Both the position numbers and the translations under genes were made by a program. Positions 17,175 through 25,795 of a stretch of 64,000 nucleotides of DNA are shown piece after piece. The notes below the pieces were generated by a model, which saw nothing but the letters and a program-made list of their open reading frames with translations, had not been told where the DNA came from and did no database searches. The stretch's first letter is position 1. Each line of letters starts with the position of its first letter. Source of the stretch: CALEMW01 sp035447065 (GTDB lineage: Bacteria; Krumholzibacteriota; Krumholzibacteriia; LZORAL124-64-63); contig DAOTGJ010000007.1 of assembly GCA_035447065.1 (NCBI GenBank), positions 1-64,000 of the forward strand, written 5' to 3'.

Positions 17175-18568
17175 TATCTCCAATGCTCGGACATGAAGTG
17201 ATCCACCTCCGGAATCCCCCCCTGCAGCAGGAGGTACCCGTTCTGCGGCTCCCGCTCCGTGATGTCCCGCGCCACCGGCGTGAGCATGATCCGCTTCACC
17301 TCGTCCTGGTCGTGGGTCTGGCCCAGGGCCCAGCCCAGCTTCATGTAGGCGGCCTCGGGCAGCATGTTGGCCGCCGGCACCACGCCCAGCTCCATGATCT
17401 CGCGGCCGGTCTCGTACACGAACATCTGCACGAAGCCCCACAGGGTCTGCACGGTCATGAACATGGACACGCCGGCCCGGTGGGCGCGGTCCAGCGCGGC
17501 GTACATGGGGCGGTTCACGTGGCCCAGGCCCGTGCCCGCGATGATGATGCCCTTGTAGCCGTTGTCCACCAGGCTGTCGATGATGTCGGGCTTCATGCCG
17601 GGGTAGTAGTAGACCAGCGACACGCGGTCGTCGAATACGGCCTTGACCGTGACCTCGCGGTCGCTGCGGCGGGGGCTGTAGTCGTCCTTGAAGGGCGTCA
17701 CCCCCGACGGGTCCACCTTGCCCAGGGGGATGTCGCTCAGGGTGCGGAAGGTGCTGCGGTAGCTGGAGTGCATCTTGCGCACGCGCGTGCCCTGGTGCAG
17801 CAGGCCGTACTGGTCGCTGGTGGGGCCGAACATGCAGACCATGACCTCCGCCATGTCGCTGGTGGCGGCGGTGGTGGTGGCGTTGATGAGGTTGATGGCG
17901 GCGTCGGAGCTGGGGCGGTCGCTGGAGCGCTGGCTGCCCACCATGACGATGGGCACCGGGCTGTCCTGCACCATGTAGCTCAGCACGGCGGCCGTGTGGT
18001 GCATGGTGTCGGTGCCGTGGCCCACCACGATGCCGTCCACGCCCTTGCGGATCTCCGCGCCGATGGCCTCCGCCAGCCCGATCCACTGCTCCGGACCCAT
18101 GTTCTCGCTGAACACGCCGTAGAGCTTCTCGGTCTCCAGGTTGCAGATGTCGGCCAGCTCCGGCACGGAGCCGTAGAGCTCGCCGGGGCTGAAGGCGGGG
18201 ATCACGGCGCCGGTGCGGTAGTCCAGCCGCGAGGCGATGGTGCCGCCGGTGCCGAACAGCTTCACCCGCGGCTTGCCCTCCTCGTAGGGGAAGGCCTTCT
18301 CCGGGATCTTGTAGTTGGCCACCTTGCGGCCGTGCACGGTGATGGACTCGATGCCGTCCACGTGCAGCCCCACGTTGTAGCCGGTGATCATCTTGAGCAC
18401 CACGTGGTCCGGGTCGGCCATCTCGTTGCGGGGAAGGATCAGGCCGGCGAACTCGCCCTTGTCGGTGGCCACGGTCACGTCGGACCAGACCATGGCCTGG
18501 AACGTCTGCAGCTTGGCCAGCGCGGCGCCGCGGTAGCCCTTGTAGTCCTCGTTGGTCGCGGCGCTCAC
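17174..18568 (-). CDS. gatD: Glu-tRNA(Gln) amidotransferase subunit D (archaeal type)
   Basis: 464 residues from GTG 18568, which overlaps the gatE TGA (GTGA). The N-terminal small beta-barrel domain (about 8-85) is characteristic of GatD and absent from plain asparaginases. The asparaginase-like amidase domain has FGTGGTIAS (catalytic T110) and GHGTDTM (T186, D187). GatD releases ammonia from glutamine or asparagine for GatE, which amidates Glu-tRNA(Gln). Length fits archaeal GatD (about 440) plus a short extension. The pair gatE-gatD rules out a simple asparaginase. GatDE is classically an archaeal enzyme, so its presence between clearly bacterial genes (rex, fabH) is notable. Base composition looks like the neighbours. 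Confidence 0.94.
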   Translation of the reverse strand: MSAATNEDYKGYRGAALAKLQTFQAMVWSDVTVATDKGEFAGLILPRNEMADPDHVVLKMITGYNVGLHVDGIESITVHGRKVANYKIPEKAFPYEEGKPRVKLFGTGGTIASRLDYRTGAVIPAFSPGELYGSVPELADICNLETEKLYGVFSENMGPEQWIGLAEAIGAEIRKGVDGIVVGHGTDTMHHTAAVLSYMVQDSPVPIVMVGSQRSSDRPSSDAAINLINATTTAATSDMAEVMVCMFGPTSDQYGLLHQGTRVRKMHSSYRSTFRTLSDIPLGKVDPSGVTPFKDDYSPRRSDREVTVKAVFDDRVSLVYYYPGMKPDIIDSLVDNGYKGIIIAGTGLGHVNRPMYAALDRAHRAGVSMFMTVQTLWGFVQMFVYETGREIMELGVVPAANMLPEAAYMKLGWALGQTHDQDEVKRIMLTPVARDITEREPQNGYLLLQGGIPEVDHFMSEHWR

Positions 18569-20469
18569 GCCAGCACCTCCCGGGTCCAGGCGGCGACGGT
18601 GGCGCCGGGCACCAGCCCGCGCAGCTCCGCCATGATGGGGCCCATGGCGGCGCGCGGTCGGCGCGCGTCGTCGGGCAGGTCGTCGGGCAGGGCGCGCACG
18701 GCCGCGTCGAAGCGGCGGCGCGCGTCGTCCTCGCGCAGGGGCGAGGGCAGGTCGTCGGCGTCGGCGCGCAGCGCCTCGGGCAGCAGGTCGCCGCGCGTCA
18801 GGCGGTCCGTCACCAGGTCCCACCACTCGCCGGCGACGGCGGCGTTGAGCGGGCGCGGCAGGTCGCGGTCCAGCAGCAGCGAGGCCAGGCCGGTGGCGGT
18901 CAGGGCGCCGTCGGGCGCGAGTCGCGGCAGCAGACGCGCGAAGAGCTCCCAGGCCGGATGGCGCGCCAGGCGCCCGGCCAGATCCTGGCCTACGCCCGCC
19001 TCGCGGGCCTGCGCCACGCGCTCCCACGGCCGCGACGGCATGATCTTCCGCAGCCCCTCGGCGCGGGTGCGCGGCACCACGATGGGGGGCAGGTCCGTGT
19101 CCGGGTACATGCGGCTGGGGCCGGGCAGCACGCGCTCGAAGCCCGTGGTGCCGTCGGGCAGGGACTGGCGCGTCTCCTCGGGCACGCCCGTGGCGGCCTC
19201 GCGCGCGCGCAGCAGCACCTCGCCCACGGCGGTCTTCACATCGCGCTCGTCGCCCCACACCACCATGACCGGCGTGCCGTGATCCACGCCGCACTGGCGC
19301 GCGATCTTCTCCCACTCCGCGCTGGAGAGGGTCTCGGTCTCGCTGGTGCTGCAGAGGATGTTGGGCAGGGTGTCCAGACAGGCCACCACGCGCACGCGGT
19401 CCGAGAACTCCTTCAAAAACCGCGTGTGCGGCTGCGTGGGCGTGCCGATGAGCCCCTCGAAGCCCGGCAGCGGCACCGCCGCCACCCGCGCCCCATGGCT
19501 CACGTGCTTCTGGATGTAGCGGTAGTCGGAGTCCTGGACCACGGCGGTGATGTCGCGCGACGCGTCCGCCACCGTATCCGCGGTCACGCCGCGTGCGTTC
19601 AGCACGTCGCGGATGGCCAGCAGGCTGCGCTGGCGCAGGGCCTCGTTGTGCACCAGGCGGGGGATGGCCTTGATGCTGCTCACGCCCTTGATCTCCACGC
19701 GGGTGCCGCCGCGGATGCTCACGTTCACGTCCTGCCGTCCGGCACCCGACCCGGTGCGCACCAGGCCCGAGGCCCGCGACAGCCGCCGCAGCAGCTCGCA
19801 CACCCGCGCCGCCTCCTCCGGCGTGCGCATGTCCGGTTCGGTTACGGTCTCGATCAGGGGCATGCCCAGCCGGTCCGTGCGGTAGTGGCGGTGGTGGCCG
19901 CGGTCGGAGATCTCGCGGCAGGAGTCCTCCTCGATGGACAGCTGCCGGATGCCGATGGTGCGGCCCTCGAAGGGCACGCTCCCGTGCACGCCCAGGATGG
20001 CGGTGCGCTGGAAGCCGGTGGGGATGCTGCCGTCCAGGTACTGCTTGCGCGCGATGTGGATCTCGTCCACCAGCTGCAGGTCCAGCATCATGCTGATGAG
20101 CAGGGCGCGTTCCAGGGCGTCGGGGTCCATCTCGAAGGGCGGGGCGTCGTCCATCTCGTAGGTGCAGACCGACTCGTTGCTCAGCAGGTAGTGGATCTCC
20201 TTGCGCGTCTTGAACTCCATGAGCGCGGTGCCGTCGTAGTCGCCCATCTCGCTCAGGGTGGGGCGCATGTGGCGCAGGATCTCCACGTCGTGGGCGGTGG
20301 TGTAGAGGCCGGCCGGGCAGCGGCAGAAGAGCTTGCGGCGGGTCAGCAGCTGCTGGTGCACCTCCAGGCCGCACATGAAGCCCAGGGCCTCGTACTCGGC
20401 GGCCGTCCAGTCGCCGTACACGGGGAGGGGGGCGCCCTGGAGGGGGTCGTAACGGACGTCGAGGGTCAT
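18565..20469 (-). CDS. gatE: Glu-tRNA(Gln) amidotransferase subunit E (archaeal type)
   Basis: 634 residues from ATG 20469, the only ATG near the domain start; no clear SD is seen. The GatB/E kinase-amidotransferase core opens with GFMCGLEVHQQLLTRRKLFC and CRCP (C49, C51, likely zinc ligands), then RPTLSEMGDYD and RQDVNVSIRGGTRVEIKGV, all signatures of GatE rather than GatB. The central part (about 290-420) should be the GAD (AspRS-like) insertion that distinguishes GatE, and the last about 150 residues match the helical YqeY-like tail that binds tRNA. It phosphorylates and amidates Glu on tRNA(Gln) using ammonia from GatD. First gene of a two-gene operon, divergent from rex. Confidence 0.95.
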   Translation of the reverse strand: MTLDVRYDPLQGAPLPVYGDWTAAEYEALGFMCGLEVHQQLLTRRKLFCRCPAGLYTTAHDVEILRHMRPTLSEMGDYDGTALMEFKTRKEIHYLLSNESVCTYEMDDAPPFEMDPDALERALLISMMLDLQLVDEIHIARKQYLDGSIPTGFQRTAILGVHGSVPFEGRTIGIRQLSIEEDSCREISDRGHHRHYRTDRLGMPLIETVTEPDMRTPEEAARVCELLRRLSRASGLVRTGSGAGRQDVNVSIRGGTRVEIKGVSSIKAIPRLVHNEALRQRSLLAIRDVLNARGVTADTVADASRDITAVVQDSDYRYIQKHVSHGARVAAVPLPGFEGLIGTPTQPHTRFLKEFSDRVRVVACLDTLPNILCSTSETETLSSAEWEKIARQCGVDHGTPVMVVWGDERDVKTAVGEVLLRAREAATGVPEETRQSLPDGTTGFERVLPGPSRMYPDTDLPPIVVPRTRAEGLRKIMPSRPWERVAQAREAGVGQDLAGRLARHPAWELFARLLPRLAPDGALTATGLASLLLDRDLPRPLNAAVAGEWWDLVTDRLTRGDLLPEALRADADDLPSPLREDDARRRFDAAVRALPDDLPDDARRPRAAMGPIMAELRGLVPGATVAAWTREVLA

Positions 20470-20523
20470 GGAAACCACCGTCCCGGGGTGATCGTGCTGG
20501 AACCGCTGATCGGGTCTGGTCGG

Positions 20524-20552
20524 AATATAGACGCCGCCGCAAGGGGCTCCAA
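20524..20552 (-). promoter_or_regulatory. Candidate gatE promoter
   Basis: On the minus strand TTGGAG (20552-20547) and TATATT (20529-20524) are 17 nt apart. Initiation near 20517 would give a leader of about 48 nt before the gatE ATG. Confidence 0.45.
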
Positions 20553-20606
20553 GGATCACATCCCGGTCTGCTGTCAATCGGTTTCTAAATCGATAGGGTT
20601 CGTGCC

Positions 20607-20633
20607 TTGACTCACGGCCTGTTTGGCTATAGT
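20607..20633 (+). promoter_or_regulatory. Candidate rex promoter
   Basis: TTGACT (20607-20612) and TATAGT (20628-20633) both match consensus 5 of 6, but the spacer is only 15 nt. It lies 75 nt upstream of the rex start. Confidence 0.45.
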
Positions 20634-20707
20634 GTAACCCTGCCAATGCGCTAACAGAATCGCACCAAGTTTCGTGGACCCGCCCAGACGCCCGCCGGAG
20701 GTAACGC

Positions 20708-21382
20708 GTGACCGTGATCAACAAGAAGGGCAAGATGATCCGAGTTCCCGACGCCACGATCATGCGGCTTCCCCTCTATCTGGACAAGCTCATGCTCCTG
20801 CAGCAGGCGGGGGTGAAGGAGGTGTCGTCGCGGCAGCTCGCCACCTCGCTGGACATCAAGGCGAGCCAGCTCCGCCACGACTTCCACTACTTCGGCGGCT
20901 TCAGCAAGCCCGGTCGGCCCTACCAGGTGGACCTGCTGGTGCCGGCGCTGGAGGAGATCATCGGCATCAGCGAGCCGGTGCCGCTGATCATCGTGGGCGC
21001 CGGGCATCTGGGGCAGGCCCTGGCCAACTACGGCAACTTCGAGCGGCAGGGCTTCCCCACCCGCGGCATCTTCGACGTGGACTCCAAGCTGGTGGGCACC
21101 GAGATCCGCGGCATCCCCATCCGTCCGCTGAGCGAGGTGGAGCAGTTCGTCCGGGACGAGGGCATCCGCCTGGCGGTGCTGACGCTCCCGGTGCACGCCG
21201 CCCAGGAGGTGGCCGACCGTCTGGTGGCCGCGGGCATCCAGGGCTTCTGGAACTTCACGCCCACGGACATCAAGGCGCCCAAGCCGGTGGTGATCCGCAA
21301 CGAGCGGCTGGCGGTGGGCCTGATGTGCCTGAGCTTCAAGACCAAGCGGCGCGACGGCTGCATCGTGGGCGACGAGGACTGA
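20708..21382 (+). CDS. rex: Redox-sensing transcriptional repressor Rex
   Basis: 224 residues from GTG 20708 with GGAGGTAA upstream. The N-terminal winged helix (about 16-80) has the Rex signature SSRQLATSLDIKASQLRHDF followed by YFGGFSKPGRPY. The Rossmann domain binds NADH/NAD+ through IIVGAGHLGQAL (G97-G102), and the end WNFTP..VVIRNERLAVGLM is typical. Rex senses the NADH/NAD+ ratio and represses fermentative or anaerobic respiratory genes. Length is normal. It is divergent from gatE and convergent with fabH, so its targets are probably elsewhere. I did not find a clear TTGTGAA-type Rex box upstream of it. Confidence 0.96.
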   Translation: MTVINKKGKMIRVPDATIMRLPLYLDKLMLLQQAGVKEVSSRQLATSLDIKASQLRHDFHYFGGFSKPGRPYQVDLLVPALEEIIGISEPVPLIIVGAGHLGQALANYGNFERQGFPTRGIFDVDSKLVGTEIRGIPIRPLSEVEQFVRDEGIRLAVLTLPVHAAQEVADRLVAAGIQGFWNFTPTDIKAPKPVVIRNERLAVGLMCLSFKTKRRDGCIVGDED

Positions 21383-21405
21383 TCCCGTCCGCCGAACGGA
21401 ACGAA

Positions 21406-21431
21406 GGGGCCGCCCCGGGTGGGGCGGCCCC
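21406..21431. terminator. Bidirectional 11-bp hairpin between rex and fabH
   Basis: GGGGCCGCCCC (21406-21416) and GGGGCGGCCCC (21421-21431) around a GGGT loop, in the 74-nt gap between convergent rex and fabH. It can serve both genes. Confidence 0.75.
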
Positions 21432-21456
21432 TCGTCGTCGGGAGCGATCCGACGCC

Positions 21457-22449
21457 TTACCAGCGGATGAGGTTGGCGCCCCATGTGAAGCCGGACCCGA
21501 AGGCCACGAGCACCAGCAGGTCCCCGCGTTCCAGGCGTCCCTCGCGCGAGGCCTCGCTCAGGGCGATGGGGATGCTCGCGGCCGTGGTGTTGCCGTAGCG
21601 CTGGATGTTGCTGAACACCTGCTCCGGGCCCAGCTCGAAGCGCGAGGCCACGGCCTCGGTGATGCGCAGGTTGGCCTGGTGGGGCACCACCAGCTTGAGC
21701 TGCTCCTTGCTCACGCCGCCCGCGTCCAGCACCTCCTGGATGGCCTGGCAGAAGCGCACCACGGCGTTCTTGAACACGGCGCGGCCGTTCATGAACGGAT
21801 AGTGGCGGCCTTCGGCCATGGCCTCGGGGGAGATGCGGCCGGGGAAGGAGCCGCTGGGCAGCTCGCACCACAGTTCCCGCGCGAACTCGCCCTGGCTGTG
21901 CAGGGAGCTGGCGATCACGTCCGACGGGCCGTCGGTGGCCTGCAGCACCGCGGCGCCGGCGCCGTCGCCGAAGAGCACGGACACGTCGCGCCCCCGCGTG
22001 CTGATGTCCATGCTGCTGGACTGGATCTCCGCGCCCACCACCAGCACCGTGCGGTGCAGCCCCGCCTTGATGTAGGCCGACGCCGTGGCCACGCCGTACA
22101 CGAACCCCGTGCACTGGTTGCGGATGTCCATGGCGCCCACCGTGGCGATGCCCAGGCTCCGCTGCAGCAGCACGCCGTTGCCGGGGAAGAAGCAGTCCGG
22201 GTTGATGGTGGCGAAGAGGATCAGCTCGATGTCCTCCGCCGCGATCCCGGCGTCGTCGATCGCCATGCGCGCCGCGGGCAGGGCCAGCCCGTCCAGCGTC
22301 TCGCCGGGCTCCACCCAGCGCCGCTCCCGGATGCCGCTGCGTTCGCGGATCCATTCGTCCGAGGTGTCCATCCAACGGGTCAGGTCCTCGTTGGTCACCA
22401 CGCGCGCAGGCACGTGATGGCCGGTGCCGATGATCGCTGCGTTGGGCAT
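21457..22449 (-). CDS. fabH: 3-oxoacyl-ACP synthase III (KAS III)
   Basis: 330 residues from ATG 22449 (AAAGGA upstream), starting with the family N-terminus AAIIGTGHHVPARVVTNEDL. It condenses an acyl-CoA with malonyl-ACP to begin fatty acid synthesis. The Cys-His-Asn triad is complete: C113 in RNQCTGF, H257 in VPHQANLRI, N287 in YGNTTAAS. The C-terminus GDLLVLVAFGSGFTWG is typical. It sits 14 nt after the SPOR-domain gene rather than in a fab cluster, so it may be a KAS III-like enzyme of a special pathway; canonical FabH is still the best call. Confidence 0.93.
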   Translation of the reverse strand: MPNAAIIGTGHHVPARVVTNEDLTRWMDTSDEWIRERSGIRERRWVEPGETLDGLALPAARMAIDDAGIAAEDIELILFATINPDCFFPGNGVLLQRSLGIATVGAMDIRNQCTGFVYGVATASAYIKAGLHRTVLVVGAEIQSSSMDISTRGRDVSVLFGDGAGAAVLQATDGPSDVIASSLHSQGEFARELWCELPSGSFPGRISPEAMAEGRHYPFMNGRAVFKNAVVRFCQAIQEVLDAGGVSKEQLKLVVPHQANLRITEAVASRFELGPEQVFSNIQRYGNTTAASIPIALSEASREGRLERGDLLVLVAFGSGFTWGANLIRW

Positions 22450-22463
22450 GAAGGTCCTTTCGC

Positions 22464-23450
22464 TCAGCGGTGGGTGATGTACGGCTTGGCGCCCAGGTCC
22501 GCGGTGCGGGCGGCGGCGTAGACCTCGGCCGCCGTGCGGGTCATGAAGTAGCCCACCCACACCTTGTGCGTGCTGCCCAGGTCCTGGATCTCCACGCGGT
22601 AGCCCTTGGCCTGCAGGTCCACGGTGAGGCGCAGGGCGTTGGCGCGGTCGCCGAAGGAGCCCACCTGGATGGCCCATGCGCCGTCCTTGCCGGGGCCGCT
22701 CACACCGCCGGCGCCCGGGTTGGGGCGGGCCGGGGGCGGGGTCTCGGTGCGGGTGGGGGCGGTGCCGGAGGCAGCGGCCACCTCGGGCTCGGCCAGCTCG
22801 CGGCCGGCGCCGCTGCGGGTCTCCGCCTCGCGCTTGATGTCCACGCGGGCCGCGGCGCCCGCGGCGCCGTCGCTCTCCTCGGGCACCACGTCGCTCAGCT
22901 CGTGATCCAGGTCCACGTCGCTGCTGCGGGGGGTGGGGATCTCGGCCCGGATCGCGGCGCTGGTGTCGGGCAGGGTCAGCACGGAGCTCTGTCCGTCGCC
23001 CACCTCCGTCACGCCGCCGCCGCGGGGCCAGAACATGAACAGGGCCACCGCCGCGATGAGCCCCAGGGCCGCCAGCATGATCACCGGCGGGCCCTTGCGC
23101 TTGCCGCCGCCCTTGGCCTTGGCGTCGCCCTTGCGGGGCCGCGCGGTGCGCGGGGGGGCGTCGTCGTCGGCCGCGGGCTTGGCGGCCTTGGCGGCGGCGG
23201 CGGCCGCGGCGGCCGCGGCGGCTGGCGCCGCGGGCGCGGCCGGCTCGTCGTCGTCCACGTCCTCGGCTTCGAACTCCTCCAGATCGTCGTCGTCCTCGTC
23301 GAAGTCGTCGTCGGCGTCCTCGTTGAGGTTGGGCAGCTCCTCGAAATCGTCCTCTTCATCGAAGTCCACGTCGTGGCGCTCCTCGCGGTTCACGAACTCC
23401 AGGGGCTCGTCGTCGTCACGGCGCGGGTCCTTGCTCCGATCGTCACTCAT
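22464..23450 (-). CDS. Membrane-anchored SPOR-domain protein with acidic N-terminus
   Basis: 328 residues from ATG 23450 (GGAGGT 7 nt upstream); its start overlaps the end of the symporter gene by 8 nt. The cytoplasmic N-terminus is extremely acidic (about 28-70, runs of D and E), then an alanine-rich tract (about 71-95), a basic patch and one transmembrane helix (about 121-141). A Pro/Ala linker leads to a SPOR domain (about 255-328): WAIQVGSFGDRANALRL and GYRVEIQDLG..VWVGYF. SPOR domains bind denuded peptidoglycan at division sites, so a cell-division or envelope role is inferred. It resembles no named SPOR protein exactly. Confidence 0.88.
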   Translation of the reverse strand: MSDDRSKDPRRDDDEPLEFVNREERHDVDFDEEDDFEELPNLNEDADDDFDEDDDDLEEFEAEDVDDDEPAAPAAPAAAAAAAAAAAKAAKPAADDDAPPRTARPRKGDAKAKGGGKRKGPPVIMLAALGLIAAVALFMFWPRGGGVTEVGDGQSSVLTLPDTSAAIRAEIPTPRSSDVDLDHELSDVVPEESDGAAGAAARVDIKREAETRSGAGRELAEPEVAAASGTAPTRTETPPPARPNPGAGGVSGPGKDGAWAIQVGSFGDRANALRLTVDLQAKGYRVEIQDLGSTHKVWVGYFMTRTAAEVYAAARTADLGAKPYITHR

Positions 23451-24909
23451 GGTCTGCACCTCCGTGCACGGCGGGCGCGTCGGGCGCCGCCAGGCTGCCG
23501 GCGACCGTGGCCGCCAGGGAAAGGACGAATCCCGGGATCATCTCGTAGAGCTGCGACTTCAGGACAGGCACGTTGTACCACACCAGCACCGTCACGGTGC
23601 CGGTGATCAGCCCGGCGAGCACGCCGGCGCGGCTGGTGCGGCGCCACCACAGCGACAGCACCAGCGGCGGCCCGAAGGCCGCGCCCAGGCCGGCCCAGGC
23701 GTAGAGCACCAGGGAGTAGACCAGGGCGTCGGCGCGCCAGGCCAGCAGGAAGGCCACCAGCCCAACCGCCAGCGTGGCCAGGCGGCTCAGGCGCAGCAGG
23801 GTGGCCTGGTCCGCGTCGGGACGGATCAGGCGGCGGTAGATGTCCTCGCTCACGGCGCTGGCGCTGGCCAGGAGCTGCGAGTCGGCGGTGCTCATCATGG
23901 CCGCGATGGCGCCGCAGATCATGATCACCGACAGCCACTCCGGCATGAACGCGGCGGCCAGCATGGGCATGAGCCGTTCCTGATCGCCCACGGCGCCGCC
24001 GGCCTGCAACGCCTCCGGGCCGTAGTGGGCCAGGCCGGCCAGCCCCACGCCCACGGCGCCCACGAAGGCGATCACGGCCCACGTGATGGCGATGATGCGG
24101 CCCTTGCGCACCTCGTCGGCGCTGGAGATGGCCATGAACCTCAGCACCAGGTGCGGCTGTCCCATGTACCCCAGGCCGATGGCCAGGCTGCCCAGCACCG
24201 CGCTGGTCGCGGCCCAGCCGGTGGCGCCCGGCGCCCAGCGCAGCACGTCGGGTCCGGCGGCCGCCAGCCGCGCCTGCACCTCGCCCAGCCCCCCCAGCTC
24301 GCCGATGATCGCCAGCGGCAGCACCGCCAGGGTGAACAGCATGATGATGCCCTGGACCAGGTCCGTCCACGCCACCGCGTAGAGCCCGCCCGCCGCGGTG
24401 TAGAGCAGCACCAGCACGGCGCCGATGAGCATGCCCGTCAGCGGCGACAGCCCCAGGTAGGCGTTGAGCACCTTGCCGGCGGCCAGGAACTGGGCCGCCA
24501 CGTAGAAGATGAAGAAGAAGAGGATGATGCCCGTGGCCAGCAGGCGGATGGCGCGGCTGGTGTCGTGGAAGCGGGCCTCGAAGTAGTCGGCCAGGGTCAG
24601 GGCGTCCAGCCGCTCGGTCTCCGTGCGCAGCCGCCGCGCCACGGCGAACCAGCTGAAGGCGATGCCCGACACGCAGCCCACCGCCACCCAGAACGCCGAC
24701 AGCCCCGACACGAACGCCACGCCCGGCAGGCCGATCAGCAGCCACGCCGATTCCCCGCTGGCCCGCTCGCTGAAGGCCGCCACCCAGGCGCCCAGCCTGC
24801 GGTCCGCCAGCAGGTAGCTGTCCAGGCTGCGGTTGAGGCGCACGGCGGCGCCGCCCACCACCAGGGTCAGCAGCACGTAGGCCAGGAAGCCGATCAGCAG
24901 GGGACTCAT
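23443..24909 (-). CDS. Sodium:solute symporter (SSS family)
   Basis: 488 residues from ATG 24909 with AAAGGA upstream. About 13 hydrophobic helices are visible. The SSS signatures are AFSERASGESAWLLIGLPG in helix 2-3 (as in PutP) and MICGAIAAMMSTADSQLLA further on, near the Na2 site. PutP-like permeases import proline, pantothenate or similar solutes with Na+. The motif GYMGQPHLVLRFMA also matches PutP, so proline uptake is the best guess, though substrate cannot be fixed from sequence. It is the first gene of a run with the SPOR gene and fabH. The upstream region (24910-25054) is divergent towards the HAD phosphatase. Confidence 0.9.
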   Translation of the reverse strand: MSPLLIGFLAYVLLTLVVGGAAVRLNRSLDSYLLADRRLGAWVAAFSERASGESAWLLIGLPGVAFVSGLSAFWVAVGCVSGIAFSWFAVARRLRTETERLDALTLADYFEARFHDTSRAIRLLATGIILFFFIFYVAAQFLAAGKVLNAYLGLSPLTGMLIGAVLVLLYTAAGGLYAVAWTDLVQGIIMLFTLAVLPLAIIGELGGLGEVQARLAAAGPDVLRWAPGATGWAATSAVLGSLAIGLGYMGQPHLVLRFMAISSADEVRKGRIIAITWAVIAFVGAVGVGLAGLAHYGPEALQAGGAVGDQERLMPMLAAAFMPEWLSVIMICGAIAAMMSTADSQLLASASAVSEDIYRRLIRPDADQATLLRLSRLATLAVGLVAFLLAWRADALVYSLVLYAWAGLGAAFGPPLVLSLWWRRTSRAGVLAGLITGTVTVLVWYNVPVLKSQLYEMIPGFVLSLAATVAGSLAAPDAPAVHGGADHE

Positions 24910-25054
24910 GCGGTCCTTTCGCCGGGATGGGGCGCGGTCCGTCGCGCCCGCCGACCATACCGGAGGCCCCGGCTCCGGACAAGGGGGAACCCCCGCTTGC
25001 GGCCCCGCCGCCCCGCCGCTACGCTGCCCGCGCACCCGAGCCGTGGAGGCCTCC

Positions 25055-25717
25055 GTGACCCGACCCATCCCCGTGGACGCCGTCGTCTTCGACCTGGACG
25101 GCACCCTGATCGACTCCGGCCGCGACATCGCCGTGGCCGCCAACCACGTGCGCGCCGCCCGCGGCCTGCCGGAGCTGCCGCTGGCCACGGTGCTGGACTT
25201 CATCGGCGACGGCGTGCCCGTGCTCCTGCGGCGCGTCCTGGGCGCCGACGGCCTGACTCCGGAAGACCGCGACCGCGACGCCTTCCACGCCCACTACCGC
25301 ACCCACTGCCTGGACCACACGCGGCCCTACCCCGGCGTGGCGGACACCCTGCGCGCCCTGGCCGGCGTGCCGCTGCTGGTGGCCACCAACAAGCCGTCGG
25401 ACTACACGGGCCCCATGCTGGCGGGCCTGGGCCTGGACGGCTTCTTCCGCCGCACCGTGTCCGGCGACGAGGTGCCGGCCAAGAAGCCCGCGCCGGACAT
25501 GATCCACGCCGTCCTGGCCGGCCTGGACCTGGACCCGGCCCGCGTGGCCATGGTGGGCGACAGCCTCAACGACGTGCGCGCCGCCCGCGCCGCCGGCACG
25601 GTGGCCGTGGCCTGCACCTTCGGCCTGCGTCCGGCGGACGAGATGCGCGCCGCGGGGGCCGACGCGGTGGCGGAGCGCTTCACGGACCTGACGGAGATCC
25701 TGGCGCCGTCGTCCTGA
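25055..25717 (+). CDS. gph: HAD-superfamily hydrolase, phosphoglycolate phosphatase-like
   Basis: 220 residues from GTG 25055 (GGAGG at 25044-25048). All HAD motifs are present: motif I AVVFDLDGTLIDSG (nucleophile Asp), motif II VATNKPSDYT, motif III KPAPDMI, motif IV MVGDSLNDVRAARAAG. The helical cap (about 25-95) is the type 1 cap of the Gph/PGMB group. Probable role is dephosphorylation of 2-phosphoglycolate from DNA repair or oxygenase activity; related sugar-phosphate or pyrophosphate activity is possible. Stand-alone gene; the following FG-GAP gene has its own leader. Confidence 0.88.
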   Translation: MTRPIPVDAVVFDLDGTLIDSGRDIAVAANHVRAARGLPELPLATVLDFIGDGVPVLLRRVLGADGLTPEDRDRDAFHAHYRTHCLDHTRPYPGVADTLRALAGVPLLVATNKPSDYTGPMLAGLGLDGFFRRTVSGDEVPAKKPAPDMIHAVLAGLDLDPARVAMVGDSLNDVRAARAAGTVAVACTFGLRPADEMRAAGADAVAERFTDLTEILAPSS

Positions 25718-25744
25718 ATGATCCCGTTCGACGCCGTTCGACGC

Positions 25745-25788
25745 GTCCCCTTCCGACACCATGCATCATCGCAACCGTCGAAGGGGAC
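25745..25788 (+). promoter_or_regulatory. Leader hairpin covering the ribosome-binding site of the FG-GAP gene
   Basis: GTCCCCTTCCGAC (25745-25757) can pair with GTCGAAGGGGAC (25777-25788) with one bulged base. The right arm contains AAGGGGA, the only SD-like sequence before ATG 25796, so the structure could limit translation. Confidence 0.4.
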
Positions 25789-25795
25789 ACGACCC

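Noticed and set aside
17174..18568. Simple L-asparaginase
   Set aside because: The N-terminal GatD domain and the overlapping gatE gene make GatD the better call.
20580..20707. Rex operator (TTGTGAA-N-TTCACAA type) in its own promoter
   Set aside because: No convincing inverted repeat of that form is present; only -35/-10-like boxes are seen.
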